Positions 7,301 to 15,333 of a DNA stretch of 64,000 bases are shown here, piece after piece (position 1 is the stretch's first letter; every line of letters starts with the position of its first letter). The notes under the pieces are model-generated. The model had not been told where the DNA came from. It made no database searches and worked only from the letters and a program-made list of their open reading frames with translations. Source of the stretch: Mucilaginibacter glaciei (GTDB taxonomy: Bacteria > Bacteroidota > Bacteroidia > Sphingobacteriales > Sphingobacteriaceae). The stretch spans positions 1-64,000 of the forward strand of contig NZ_JACWMX010000011.1 of assembly GCF_014773245.1 (NCBI RefSeq), read 5' to 3'. The position numbers were made by a program, and so were the translations under genes.

Positions 7301-8659
7301 ATGGTCATGGAAAGCAACAAAAATTACGATAGTGCACCTCTTAATCTTAAGCCTACTGAAATAGCTAACCCTATTCTTGTAATCGCCGACTTCTTCGATG
7401 TTGACAGTCTGCCCGGTCATTTAGAAAGGTTACAGATATGGCGTAAGTGCATATTGGAAGACCAGTACTTTAAGGGCGATAAGGGAAGTCCTTCCGAATT
7501 ACTTCATTTCTACAAGCTTAATCTTTGCTTGCTTGAAGCCACTTATTTGTTAATGGATCAGAACGGCATGACTGCGGCTTCTGCCGACTTATACCTTATC
7601 TTCAAACAAGTTTTTGATGACTACAACCTTTCTACCTACCGCGCGATATTGTATCAATGGCTTGAATTTGGATTGTCCGTCAGCGCAGCTAATGAATTCA
7701 TAGACACAATAGATTTAATTCGGGTGTATGAAAACCTGCAAAAACTTTACCATGAGGCATGGCACATCTATCAGCACTCTGCCAGTGTATCTTCACTACA
7801 AATAAAAGATTTGGTTGAGAAGGGCGAAGGTAATCTTATCGACAATAATGGTGTAAAACTTTACAATCTGAATACGGCAATCGAGATCCATCGGCAGGAA
7901 ACGATGAGTAGCCTTGTGGCAAAAATAAAGCATAAAGTTTCCTCTGCTCAGGCTATCATCTATTTAGGCCAGCCACCTGTAACTCCCGGAAACATCTTTC
8001 TTTTCGTATTAATCGAAGATAACGACCAAAGGCAATTACAATGCGTAGCCAGTACTATTGAAGAAAGCTGCCTTCAAATTGCGTCCGTTACCGCATTGGT
8101 ACATCGCCCTTCCAGATTGAATAGATCAAGTGGCGATAATTTGTTTTTTAGCAATGCTCTAAAATGCCCTATCATCTATCTATCGGGCGAATTGCTTCTG
8201 CCTTCCGTAACCGTATCGGGTCATGGCGTACGGGAAAATGAATTAGTGATCTGGCTAAGGTGGATGGAACAGGGTAAAGACTTTTTAAAAGGTGCGGAAT
8301 ATTACCTTACCATCGGGGCTAATAAGGCTGCACTGTTTTCTTTAGAACAAGCGGCAGAATGCTTTTTGATAGGAATCATAAGGGTGGTAAACGGTTACAC
8401 AACTCATATTCATAACCTCTCTACATTGCTTAACATTAGCCGAATGTTTACACATGATATAGCAGATGTGTTTGATTTAGGCAACCATGAGAGCCTGCAA
8501 CTTTTTAACGTGTTGAAACATGCGTATATTAATGTGAGATATAAAGATAGCTATGAGATAGATTATCAATCAACAGCCTCCCTATTCCCTTATATTAAAC
8601 AACTACTGGCAGTGGTAGAGCAGATTTACCAAAGACATTTAATGATGAATACTTTGTAG
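7301..8659 (+). CDS. HEPN-domain protein with possible degenerate nucleotidyltransferase domain
   Basis: A 452-aa protein. The C-terminal 120 residues look like a HEPN domain: KAALFSLEQAAECFLIGIIR gives the first helix, then THIHNLSTLL, then LFNVLKHAYINVRYKDSYEI, matching the long helices and Arg-containing end of HEPN proteins. The centre (about 195-310) reads like a minimal nucleotidyltransferase fold, AQAIIYLGQPPVTPGNIFLF then VTALVHRPSRL, but the GSxxxG and DxD active-site pattern is replaced, so catalysis is doubtful. The N-terminal 180 residues are helical and not recognised; an RteC-like origin is possible. HEPN proteins are often RNases or toxins controlled by nucleotidyltransferase partners. 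A TTG three bases upstream extends the frame by one codon; ATG 7301 or 7307 is more likely. Confidence 0.6.
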   Translation: MVMESNKNYDSAPLNLKPTEIANPILVIADFFDVDSLPGHLERLQIWRKCILEDQYFKGDKGSPSELLHFYKLNLCLLEATYLLMDQNGMTAASADLYLIFKQVFDDYNLSTYRAILYQWLEFGLSVSAANEFIDTIDLIRVYENLQKLYHEAWHIYQHSASVSSLQIKDLVEKGEGNLIDNNGVKLYNLNTAIEIHRQETMSSLVAKIKHKVSSAQAIIYLGQPPVTPGNIFLFVLIEDNDQRQLQCVASTIEESCLQIASVTALVHRPSRLNRSSGDNLFFSNALKCPIIYLSGELLLPSVTVSGHGVRENELVIWLRWMEQGKDFLKGAEYYLTIGANKAALFSLEQAAECFLIGIIRVVNGYTTHIHNLSTLLNISRMFTHDIADVFDLGNHESLQLFNVLKHAYINVRYKDSYEIDYQSTASLFPYIKQLLAVVEQIYQRHLMMNTL

Positions 8660-9162
8660 ATTTAATTTGGGTGAATGGCAGCTGCGGCAAGCGGCTCATT
8701 ACATCACGCGTTTACACGCTATATTCATTTGCCGCCAGCCTCGCTGCCGGAGCAGGAGTAACTCCAACCTCGTTACACCTGCAAAAACCGAAGGCTGACT
8801 GAAAATAAAAACAGTTAAAACCTTATTGTTCAAGTCATTGTGACAAACTCAATAACCACAGCTTGTAATTTATTAGTTAAACGAATAAACAAAACTGCTC
8901 TCTTTGCCTATCGTTGCATTACATCGCACTCACAAAGTTAGCCCAGCCCCTAAATCGTAAAGGGCAAGTAAATGGCGATTGTTGCTTGGGGTTGTTTGCG
9001 CCACCCTTGACAATTTAGCGGCTTAGCACTCCCGGTTGTTTAAGCGGGGCAATGGCTACCTGTGTGAAAAGGTCTTAATCAATGTTTATTATTCGGTACT
9101 ACCGATATGCTTGTCATAAGGCTTCGCTCAAATCCGTCATCATTGTTCCTTAACCGGAAACA
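8660..9162. other. Intergenic region before the recombinase operon
   Basis: About 500 bases without a convincing gene. The first 150 bases are rich in short GC inverted repeats of the type GCGT-TTAC-ACGC. The region 8930-9060 contains several GGGG/CCCC-bearing segments and could include the recombination or crossover site of the element, because attP sites often lie next to the recombinase gene. The right end carries the shared promoter-like element at 9093-9118. Confidence 0.4.
9093..9118 (+). promoter_or_regulatory. Shared mob/recombinase promoter-like element, copy 2
   Basis: TCGGTACTACC, six variable bases, then CTTGTCATA, identical in both blocks to 4021-4046 upstream of mobC. The distance to the next ATG (9163) is also 44 nt. 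Between motif and ATG the two regions differ, so this is not simply a duplicated fragment. It probably marks a common promoter or operator of the mobile element. Confidence 0.6.
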
Positions 9163-9324
9163 ATGGAAACTGGAACAAAGGAAAAGCGGAAAATAACCTC
9201 TGCCGATGCAGTAGCGATCCTGAAAAAATCAGGTGTTGAAATCGATGAAAAAAAAGCGGGAGAAGTTTTGGATATGATGTATTTTTTAGCTAAATTGATT
9301 GTAAATCAGAACTTTAAGACGTGA
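9163..9324 (+). CDS. Small protein translationally coupled to the serine recombinase
   Basis: A 53-aa ORF that starts METGTKEKRKITSADAVAIL and ends in LIVNQNFKT. It is mostly helical and charged, with no membrane segment. The stop overlaps the GTG start of the recombinase gene by 4 bp (GTGA), a classic translational-coupling arrangement. It is preceded by the shared promoter-like element 44 nt before its ATG. Small proteins of this kind commonly sit before Bacteroidota serine recombinases; a recombination directionality or accessory role is a guess. Confidence 0.6.
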   Translation: METGTKEKRKITSADAVAILKKSGVEIDEKKAGEVLDMMYFLAKLIVNQNFKT

Positions 9325-10982
9325 GAGCAGCAGACTTATATATCAGGGTAAGCACCGATGAACAAGCCGATAAAGGGTATTCGCAAAGAAGCCAGGAAGA
9401 GGTGCTGTTAAAATATTGTGAGATCAATAAAATACAGGTGCGTAAGATCATCTTCGAGGATCATTCGGCAAAAACCTTCATCCGTCCGGAATGGACAAAG
9501 CTGCTGGGCTTCCTGCGCCAGCAGAAGAACAAGACCGACCTGGTGCTGTTCACCAAATGGGACCGCTTTAGCCGTAACGCACCTGATGCCTACCAGATGA
9601 TCGCTACCTTAAAAAAACTGGGTGTTGAACCACAGGCCATCGAGCAGCCGCTGGATATGGAAGTCCCTGAAAATAAGATGATGCTGGCGATCTATTTAAC
9701 CGCACCAGAAATTGAGAACGACAGGCGGGCTTTAAACGTATTCTACGGGATGCGCAGGGCAAGGAAGGAAGGTAGATACATGGCGACTGCACCGGTAGGT
9801 TATAAGAACAGGACATTAGACGGCGGTAAAAAGACTATCGTACCGTATGAGCCTGCGGCATCTGTTTTGCAATGGGCATTTGACGAGATCAGCATTGGCC
9901 AAAATACGGTAGTTGAAATCTATAGACAGGCCAAAGCCAAAGGCCTGCCTTGCAGTAAGAACAACTTTTGGCATGCTTTGCGCAATCCTGTTTACATCGG
10001 TAAGATCGTTATCCCAAAATTAAAAGAAGAAGAAAGCTTTATGGTTGATGGATTACACGAACCCATTATCAAACCGAGCGTTTTCTACGAGGTTCAGAAT
10101 GTGCTGGAAGGGCGTAAAAGAAATCTGAAGACCAAGATCGTTACCCAGGATATGTTAGCTTTAAAAGGCTTTATTTGCTGCCCTGCCTGCGGCAAAGTGT
10201 TAACTGGCAGCGCATCAAAAGGGCGCAACGCTCATTACCACTATTATCATTGTAATTCAACCTGCGGTTACAGGACAAGGGCAGAAGAAGCGAACAGCAT
10301 CTTTGAGAAACACCTAAAAGACTATAACTTGAATGCAGAAGCCGCGACTTTATTTAAATCGGTTATACTGGACGTTTATAAAAACGAGCATCAAACTACA
10401 GGTAGCAGCAGGAAGCAGTTCATAGACCGTATAACCGCGTTAAACAACAAGGTTACCAAGGCAAGGGAACTGTTATTGAATGATGACATAGATGCTGCTG
10501 ATTTCCGTGCAGTAAAAGTAGAAACGGAACGGGAGATCGTAGTACTTGAAAGTAAGATCAGCGATCTGAGAAGTAATAACATGAGTATAAGCGAGGTCGA
10601 AAAAACGCTGGATTCAGCATTGACGAAGCTTACTTCTATTGATGCATTGTATTGTAAATCTGATCATTACGCTAAGCGGAAACTGATTGGTTCGATATAC
10701 CCTGATAAATTCACATTTGAGGATTTGAAAGTTCGAACCGCGAAGACGGGGGATGTATTTAGTTTTATTTACCTGATAAACAATGAGTTACAAGGCAAAA
10801 AAAATGGGACAACGACCAGAAATTCTGTGTTGTCCCATAGGGTGATCCCATCAGGATTCGAACCTGAGACCTACAGATTAGAAATCTGTTGCTCTATCCA
10901 GCTGAGCTATAGGACCATTGCGTTTTTTTCGCGGTGCAAATATGGTAAATTATACTCAAATTGGCAATATATTTCTGCATAA
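9321..10982 (+). CDS. Large serine recombinase (resolvase/integrase) of the mobile element
   Basis: Site-specific recombinase of up to 553 aa. The catalytic domain begins ADLYIRVSTDEQ with nucleophile S11; FTKWDRFSRN (77-86) and MMLAIYLTAPEIENDRRALN (120-139) are conserved catalytic-domain segments. The recombinase domain spans about 155-265. A zinc ribbon follows with C287, C290, C311 and C315, then a coiled coil (about 365-440). GTG start, overlapping the 53-aa ORF. The reading frame continues through a hairpin (residues about 495-506) and then antisense through tRNA-Arg from residue 508, so the last 45 residues are host sequence. This is what integration at the 3' end of a tRNA gene would produce. 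Excised forms would therefore encode a different tail. Confidence 0.88.
   Translation: MRAADLYIRVSTDEQADKGYSQRSQEEVLLKYCEINKIQVRKIIFEDHSAKTFIRPEWTKLLGFLRQQKNKTDLVLFTKWDRFSRNAPDAYQMIATLKKLGVEPQAIEQPLDMEVPENKMMLAIYLTAPEIENDRRALNVFYGMRRARKEGRYMATAPVGYKNRTLDGGKKTIVPYEPAASVLQWAFDEISIGQNTVVEIYRQAKAKGLPCSKNNFWHALRNPVYIGKIVIPKLKEEESFMVDGLHEPIIKPSVFYEVQNVLEGRKRNLKTKIVTQDMLALKGFICCPACGKVLTGSASKGRNAHYHYYHCNSTCGYRTRAEEANSIFEKHLKDYNLNAEAATLFKSVILDVYKNEHQTTGSSRKQFIDRITALNNKVTKARELLLNDDIDAADFRAVKVETEREIVVLESKISDLRSNNMSISEVEKTLDSALTKLTSIDALYCKSDHYAKRKLIGSIYPDKFTFEDLKVRTAKTGDVFSFIYLINNELQGKKNGTTTRNSVLSHRVIPSGFEPETYRLEICCSIQLSYRTIAFFSRCKYGKLYSNWQYISA
10797..10837 (-). terminator. Rho-independent terminator of tRNA-Arg
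   Basis: On the minus strand a perfect 9-bp stem TGGGACAAC/GTTGTCCCA (10829-10837 with 10805-10813) is followed by eight T residues (complement of A 10797-10804). It begins 5 nt after the tRNA 3' end, so it terminates tRNA-Arg. It also lies inside the recombinase reading frame. Confidence 0.8.
10843..10916 (-). tRNA. tRNA-Arg (anticodon UCU)
   Basis: The complement folds into a complete cloverleaf of 74 nt: acceptor GGTCCTA/TGGGATC with two G-T wobbles, D-stem GCTC/GAGC, anticodon stem ACAGA/TCTGT with loop TTTCTAA giving anticodon TCT, and T-arm TCAGG-TTCGAAT-CCTGA. The discriminator base is A and CCA is not encoded. It reads AGA codons. Its 3' end abuts the mobile element and is the likely integration target. 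Confidence 0.95.
10937..10967 (-). promoter_or_regulatory. Bacteroidota-type promoter of tRNA-Arg
   Basis: On the minus strand CATATTTG (complement of 10937-10944) resembles the -7 consensus TAnnTTTG with one mismatch. TTG (complement of 10965-10967) lies 20 nt upstream in the -33 position. The predicted start would fall 10-15 nt before the tRNA 5' end at 10916. Motif match only. Confidence 0.5.
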
Positions 10983-11308
10983 TCTATTCTCTTCCTGTTT
11001 TATATTTACTCAACAAAAAACAGTGGTAACCAATAATTGTTAAAATATTATATATAATTGTAACTAAATTATAAACCGGCTTAATTGCAATGTTAATTTA
11101 TTGGTGCCGTATTGCATAAAGGCACGCCAAAACTTATTAATTTGCTGCAAAACTGTTTTTAATTTTAGCGCGTAAAACTTAGGTTTTGTGCGTGAAATTT
11201 TAATTTTTTGTATTAAAATGGGTGTTTTTACTTTTTAAAGTTTGTGGGTGTTTTTTTTACAATAAGTTAATCATACTTTTAACCAATTTTTTTTAATAAA
11301 CTTATTTT
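10983..11308. other. AT-rich intergenic region upstream of the sugar kinase
   Basis: About 326 bases, strongly AT-rich with long T and A runs, no ORF and no RNA gene. It should contain the promoter of the downstream kinase gene, but no site fits the Bacteroidota consensus well enough to mark. It is also the first clearly host sequence to the right of the element. Confidence 0.5.
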
Positions 11309-12169
11309 ATGATCATAATTGCTGACGGTGGCTCAACCAAAACAAATTGGTGCCTGGTTACTGAAGAAGGTAAAAAGGTGTACTTTAACACCGAAGGGTA
11401 CAATCCTTATTTCGCTCCTAAAGATTACATCATTCAATCATTAAACGATAGCCTGCCTACCGATTTGGAGAGGGATAAGATCACCGAAGTGAATTATTAT
11501 GGCGCGGGTTGTTCAACCCCCGAAATGCGTAAAGTAGTTGAAGATGCCATGCAGGCGGTATTCACTAAATCAAAAATCAATATTGGCCATGACCTGCTTG
11601 CCGCTGCCCGTGCTTTGCTGGGTAACAACGAAGGTTTCGCCGCAATTTTAGGTACCGGTACCAATAGTTGTCTTTACGATGGCCGCGAGGTAGTTAACAA
11701 TATCGACTCGGGCGCCTACATCTTAGGCGACGAAGGTAGCGGCTGCCATATCGGTAAAAAATTACTGATCGATTATCTGCGTGGTTACATGCCCGAAGCG
11801 GTGCGTAAAGCATTTTGGGAAGAGTTTAAACTAACCCCAGATGATATCAACGAGATTGTTTACACACAGCCGCGTGCCAACCGTTTCTGCGCAAGCTTTA
11901 GCAAGTTTGTGTATGATAACAATGTGAACATCGAGTACTCACGTAACTTGGTGCGCACATCGTTTGAAGATTTTTTCCGTAACCTGGTTACACATTACCC
12001 TGATTATCAAAAATATACTTTTAACTGTATCGGTTCGGTTGGTTACAACTTCCGTAACGTGCTGGAAGAAGTTTGTACTGAAAACGGGATGACCGTTGGC
12101 AACATCATCCGCTCGCCTATAGATAGCCTGGTGAAATACCACTTGGAACTTGCTCCAAGCCAGATATAA
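11309..12169 (+). CDS. BadF/BadG-type ATPase, N-acetylglucosamine kinase-like
   Basis: A 286-aa member of the ASKHA sugar-kinase fold. The phosphate-1 loop is MIIIADGGSTKTNWCL (residues 1-16). The adenosine/phosphate-2 region is AILGTGTNSCLYDG, and GDEGSGCHIGKKLL is the conserved connecting motif of GlcNAc kinases in the BadF/BadG family. CIGSVGYNF is the third conserved segment. The likely reaction is ATP-dependent phosphorylation of N-acetylglucosamine or a related amino sugar from cell-wall turnover. A cell-wall amidase gene follows downstream behind a terminator, consistent with a role in muropeptide recycling though not one operon. Confidence 0.85.
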   Translation: MIIIADGGSTKTNWCLVTEEGKKVYFNTEGYNPYFAPKDYIIQSLNDSLPTDLERDKITEVNYYGAGCSTPEMRKVVEDAMQAVFTKSKINIGHDLLAAARALLGNNEGFAAILGTGTNSCLYDGREVVNNIDSGAYILGDEGSGCHIGKKLLIDYLRGYMPEAVRKAFWEEFKLTPDDINEIVYTQPRANRFCASFSKFVYDNNVNIEYSRNLVRTSFEDFFRNLVTHYPDYQKYTFNCIGSVGYNFRNVLEEVCTENGMTVGNIIRSPIDSLVKYHLELAPSQI

Positions 12170-12193
12170 GACTGGCTAAAAATTAAATATTAC

Positions 12194-12226
12194 AAAAGCG
12201 ACTCAATTAAATTGGGCCGCTTTTTT
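12194..12226 (+). terminator. Intrinsic terminator after the sugar kinase
   Basis: AAAAGCG at 12194-12200 pairs with CGCTTTT near 12219, with further pairing around AATT in the middle, followed by a T run at 12221-12226. It lies 25 nt after the kinase stop. Confidence 0.65.
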
Positions 12227-12290
12227 ATTTTTGTACGGATATGATAACTCGCAATTAAACGTTATGAGCCAAAGGTCGTCTTCACTATAA

Positions 12291-13112
12291 ATGGATCAAA
12301 AATATTTTAAATTGTTTAGTTTACTGGCTGTCGTAGGCTCCTGGTTAATTCTTTGCTCATTCACTACCCCTGCCGATACGATAAAGAGTGGAGGTTTTAA
12401 ATTTAAAACTGTGGTAATAGATGCAGGGCATGGTGGGAAGGATGCCGGAGCTCGAGGTAATTTTTCTTACGAGAAAAACGTGGCCCTTGCCATTGCGAAA
12501 AAACTGCTGTCTGCCATACAAACCCAACTACCCGAGCTGAATACCGTGATGACCCGCAGCGACGATACCTTTATTGAGCTTAACCGACGCAGTGCCATTG
12601 CCAATCAAAACCAGGGTAACCTGTTTGTTTCTATCCACTGCAACTCATCGCCAGAGGGTACTGCAGCTCGTGCTAACAAAAAGAAGGGAGTAATGCTGTT
12701 GATATACGGGATACACCGCTTGAGCGAGCAGCTGGAGGCCGTGCGCGAAAATGCCTCGATATTTATTGAAAAGGATTATAAAGAAAAATACCAGGGGTAT
12801 GATGAAACAGATCCGTCTAACGTAATTATACTGAATACCTTTACCCAAAAGTATCGTAAGCAAAGCATCCTTTTTGGCGATCTGCTGAACAACGAGTTTA
12901 AAATGACCGATAACCGGGAAAGCATAGGCGTCAAGGAGCAAGGCGTTTATGTATTAGCGCATAGCGCGATGCCTGCAGTATTGGTCGAAACCGGCTTTAT
13001 TAACAATCCCGATGAGGAGGAGTACCTGAATTCTGACGAAGGCCAAACCGAGATCGTACAATCTATCATTCGTTCTATCCAGGCGTATAGAGCGTCATTT
13101 GCGGCTCAGTAA
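12291..13112 (+). CDS. N-acetylmuramoyl-L-alanine amidase (Amidase_3)
   Basis: Exported zinc amidase of 273 aa that cleaves the bond between muramic acid and the stem peptide. An N-terminal signal segment (LFSLLAVVGSWLILCSF) is followed by VVIDAGHGGKDAGARG, holding the first zinc histidine. The conserved glutamate is in NFSYEKNVALAIAKKL, SIHCNSSPEGTA supplies the second histidine and VLVETGFINNPDEEEYL the catalytic Glu. Residues about 140-200 are the insertion typical of Bacteroidota AmiC-like enzymes. No SH3 or LysM cell-wall-binding module is present. Probably acts in daughter-cell separation or wall recycling. Confidence 0.9.
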   Translation: MDQKYFKLFSLLAVVGSWLILCSFTTPADTIKSGGFKFKTVVIDAGHGGKDAGARGNFSYEKNVALAIAKKLLSAIQTQLPELNTVMTRSDDTFIELNRRSAIANQNQGNLFVSIHCNSSPEGTAARANKKKGVMLLIYGIHRLSEQLEAVRENASIFIEKDYKEKYQGYDETDPSNVIILNTFTQKYRKQSILFGDLLNNEFKMTDNRESIGVKEQGVYVLAHSAMPAVLVETGFINNPDEEEYLNSDEGQTEIVQSIIRSIQAYRASFAAQ

Positions 13113-13235
13113 ATAATTGTTTCTTTTTACAAGCACAGTTTAAATTTATTACGGGACAAGCAAAAAAAAATCTACATTAGTTAACGCGATGTGATAGATC
13201 ATCGGGTGTGTAATTCTTATTCGTCTATTTTACTA

Positions 13236-13934
13236 ATGCCTTATTATCAGCACTATTCCTTCGACCTTTGGCTTACCCTCATTAAATCAAACCCCGATTT
13301 TAAGCGGGAGCGTGCTAAATACTTTCACCAAAACTTTAATTCGAGCCATAAAACAGTTGATGAGGTTTCGGGGATATTTCGCCGGGTAGATTTGATGTGT
13401 AACGCCATCAACGAAAAAACGGGAAAAAATATCGATGCCGATGAGATGTACCTGATGGTGATCGATCTGATCAATAATGGTACGCTTTTATTTGACGACG
13501 TAGATACCAAAAGTCTGCACGCACAAATGGAGACCCTTTTGTTTACCTACCCGCCGTTAATGTATTCTGATGTAACAATAGAAGTATTATCGCATCTAAA
13601 ACAAAAAAGTGGCGCTACATTTAGCCTGCTTAGTAACACCGGGTTTATAACCGGGAAAACGCTACGTAAAGTTTTGGCTTTGTATGGTCTGGACAATTAT
13701 TTTGACTTCGAACTTTATTCTGATGAGGTGGGGATGTCAAAACCCAACCCGGCTTTTTTTGAATTAATGCTTAATAATATTGATATCTGTAATAACTGCA
13801 AAACCATACCTTTAAGCAATATTATCCATGTTGGTGATAACCCCAAAAACGATTTCGAAGCAGCCCGCAATGCCGGCGTAAACTCGCTGCTGATCAATTC
13901 AAACAATCAAAATATTTTAAGCCTCACCCAATAA
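13236..13934 (+). CDS. HAD-family phosphatase of the ter cluster
   Basis: A 232-aa haloacid-dehalogenase-fold phosphatase. Motif I is HYSFDLWLTLIKS with nucleophile D10; the usual DxDxT appears as DLWLT, so the second Asp is replaced by Trp, unusual for a canonical phosphatase. Motif II is SLLSNTGF, the motif III lysine lies in EVGMSKPNPAFF, and motif IV is IHVGDNPKNDFEAARNAG. A GTG at 13191 is in frame, but ATG 13236 starts right before the fold and is preferred. Its stop overlaps the ATG of the phosphoribosyltransferase gene by 1 nt. In ter systems such HAD and PRTase genes are proposed to make or process a nucleotide-like metabolite; that is family knowledge. Confidence 0.85.
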   Translation: MPYYQHYSFDLWLTLIKSNPDFKRERAKYFHQNFNSSHKTVDEVSGIFRRVDLMCNAINEKTGKNIDADEMYLMVIDLINNGTLLFDDVDTKSLHAQMETLLFTYPPLMYSDVTIEVLSHLKQKSGATFSLLSNTGFITGKTLRKVLALYGLDNYFDFELYSDEVGMSKPNPAFFELMLNNIDICNNCKTIPLSNIIHVGDNPKNDFEAARNAGVNSLLINSNNQNILSLTQ

Positions 13935-14779
13935 TGCACACTACCTATTCATTACATCACATTAATAATACGGCCAACTTCGGTTTTAGTGCCGATGATT
14001 ACAGCCGTTTTAAGTTTGGCGATGGGGCAGTAGCAAAAATATTCGGTACCGACCTGGCCATTGGTTTCATTAAAGAACATTTGGCCGTTAAGCCTGTAAA
14101 ACAACAAGTAGTAGTGATATCCAGCCCGTATTCGTTTATTCCTACGGCAACTTTCGGTATGAAAACCTGGTTTGTTTATCATCTCAATCAATGGCTGGCA
14201 CAACACCATTTACCCGTTGTGCAGGAAACTAAGGTACACCGCACCATTACCTATAAAGAAGACTACGGCGAACTGGATGCCAAACAACGGATGATCCTGA
14301 TCGGTAATGATCAGTTTCATATCGATAAAGATTTTTTGACCGGTAAAACACTGGTGTTTTTAGATGATATCCGCATAACCGGCAGCCACGAGCGCATGAT
14401 AACTAAAATGGCTGATGCTTATGGACTGCAAAACGATATGTATATGCTGTATTTTGCGGAACTGGTTAACGATGCAATTCATCCCAATGTGGAGAATCAG
14501 CTTAATTATCACCAGGTAAAAACGATATTTGACCTGGATAGGATCGTAAAGAGCCCTGATTTTTTAATTAATACCCGTATTGTAAAATATGTGCTTAACT
14601 ACAGCTTCGATAGTTTTTGCGTGTTCATACAAAACCAGTCGGCAGCCGTTATAGAGCTTTTTTACAATATGGCGCTGGGCAACGGTTACCATACTATTGA
14701 TGCCTACCAAACTAACCTTAACTTTATAAAAAAACATTTACTTTTAGATAATTATAAATTAATAGAATATGGCAATTAA
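13934..14779 (+). CDS. Phosphoribosyltransferase-like protein of the ter cluster
   Basis: A 281-aa protein with the PRPP-binding signature TLVFLDDIRITGSHERM (residues 139-155, acidic pair D144/D145), the hallmark of type I phosphoribosyltransferases. The flanking strand VVVISSPYSFIPTAT fits the fold's substrate side. The remaining C-terminal 100 residues are helical and not recognised. The start overlaps the HAD stop and the end overlaps the first TerD gene by 11 bp, so the three are translationally coupled. PRTases in ter gene clusters have been proposed to build a nucleoside-like signal or alarm metabolite; the substrate here is unknown. Confidence 0.8.
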   Translation: MHTTYSLHHINNTANFGFSADDYSRFKFGDGAVAKIFGTDLAIGFIKEHLAVKPVKQQVVVISSPYSFIPTATFGMKTWFVYHLNQWLAQHHLPVVQETKVHRTITYKEDYGELDAKQRMILIGNDQFHIDKDFLTGKTLVFLDDIRITGSHERMITKMADAYGLQNDMYMLYFAELVNDAIHPNVENQLNYHQVKTIFDLDRIVKSPDFLINTRIVKYVLNYSFDSFCVFIQNQSAAVIELFYNMALGNGYHTIDAYQTNLNFIKKHLLLDNYKLIEYGN

Positions 14780-15323
14780 CCTTCAAAAAGGGCAGCGTGA
14801 GGCAATTGACGCCCCTAAATTTATTATAGGATTAGGATGGGATACCAACAATTCATCTACCGGGGCTGCGTTTGACCTTGATGCCTCCATTTTTATAATG
14901 GGCGATAACAAAAAGCTTTTATCAGACGAGCATTTTGTATTTTATAACAACTTGAAATCGCCCGATGGCGCGGTTGAGCATACCGGTGATAACTTAACCG
15001 GTGCAGGTGATGGAGACGATGAGCAAATTAAGGTCGATCTATCAAACATTGACCCGCGCGTAACCGAAATTTGTATTGTGGTGACTATACACGAAGCGGA
15101 TAGCCGCAGGCAGAATTTTGGCCAGGTGCGCAACTCATTTGTACGGATATTTGATGCAGCTACCAATGCCGATATTTTAAAGTACGAGTTAGAAGAAGAT
15201 TTTTCGATAGAGACCGCGGTAGAGTTTGGTAGGATCTACAAACGTGACAATAAGTGGAAGTTTGAGGCAGTGGGCGTCGGGATGCACGGCGGCCTGCAAG
15301 ATTATTTAAACAAATACAACTAA
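14769..15323 (+). CDS. TerD family calcium-binding stress protein (first copy)
   Basis: A 184-aa TerD-domain protein. Hallmarks are the opening MAINLQKGQR, the GWDTN strand, AFDLDASIFIM with acidic calcium ligands, EHTGDNLTGAGDGDDE which forms the calcium-binding loop, and the C-terminal GRIYKRDNKWKFEAVG. TerD domains bind Ca2+ and are linked to tellurite, phage and oxidative stress tolerance. The protein is cytoplasmic and full length for the family. The start overlaps the PRTase end by 11 bp and another TerD gene follows 10 nt later. Confidence 0.93.
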   Translation: MAINLQKGQREAIDAPKFIIGLGWDTNNSSTGAAFDLDASIFIMGDNKKLLSDEHFVFYNNLKSPDGAVEHTGDNLTGAGDGDDEQIKVDLSNIDPRVTEICIVVTIHEADSRRQNFGQVRNSFVRIFDAATNADILKYELEEDFSIETAVEFGRIYKRDNKWKFEAVGVGMHGGLQDYLNKYN

Positions 15324-15333
15324 ACCTAATATC

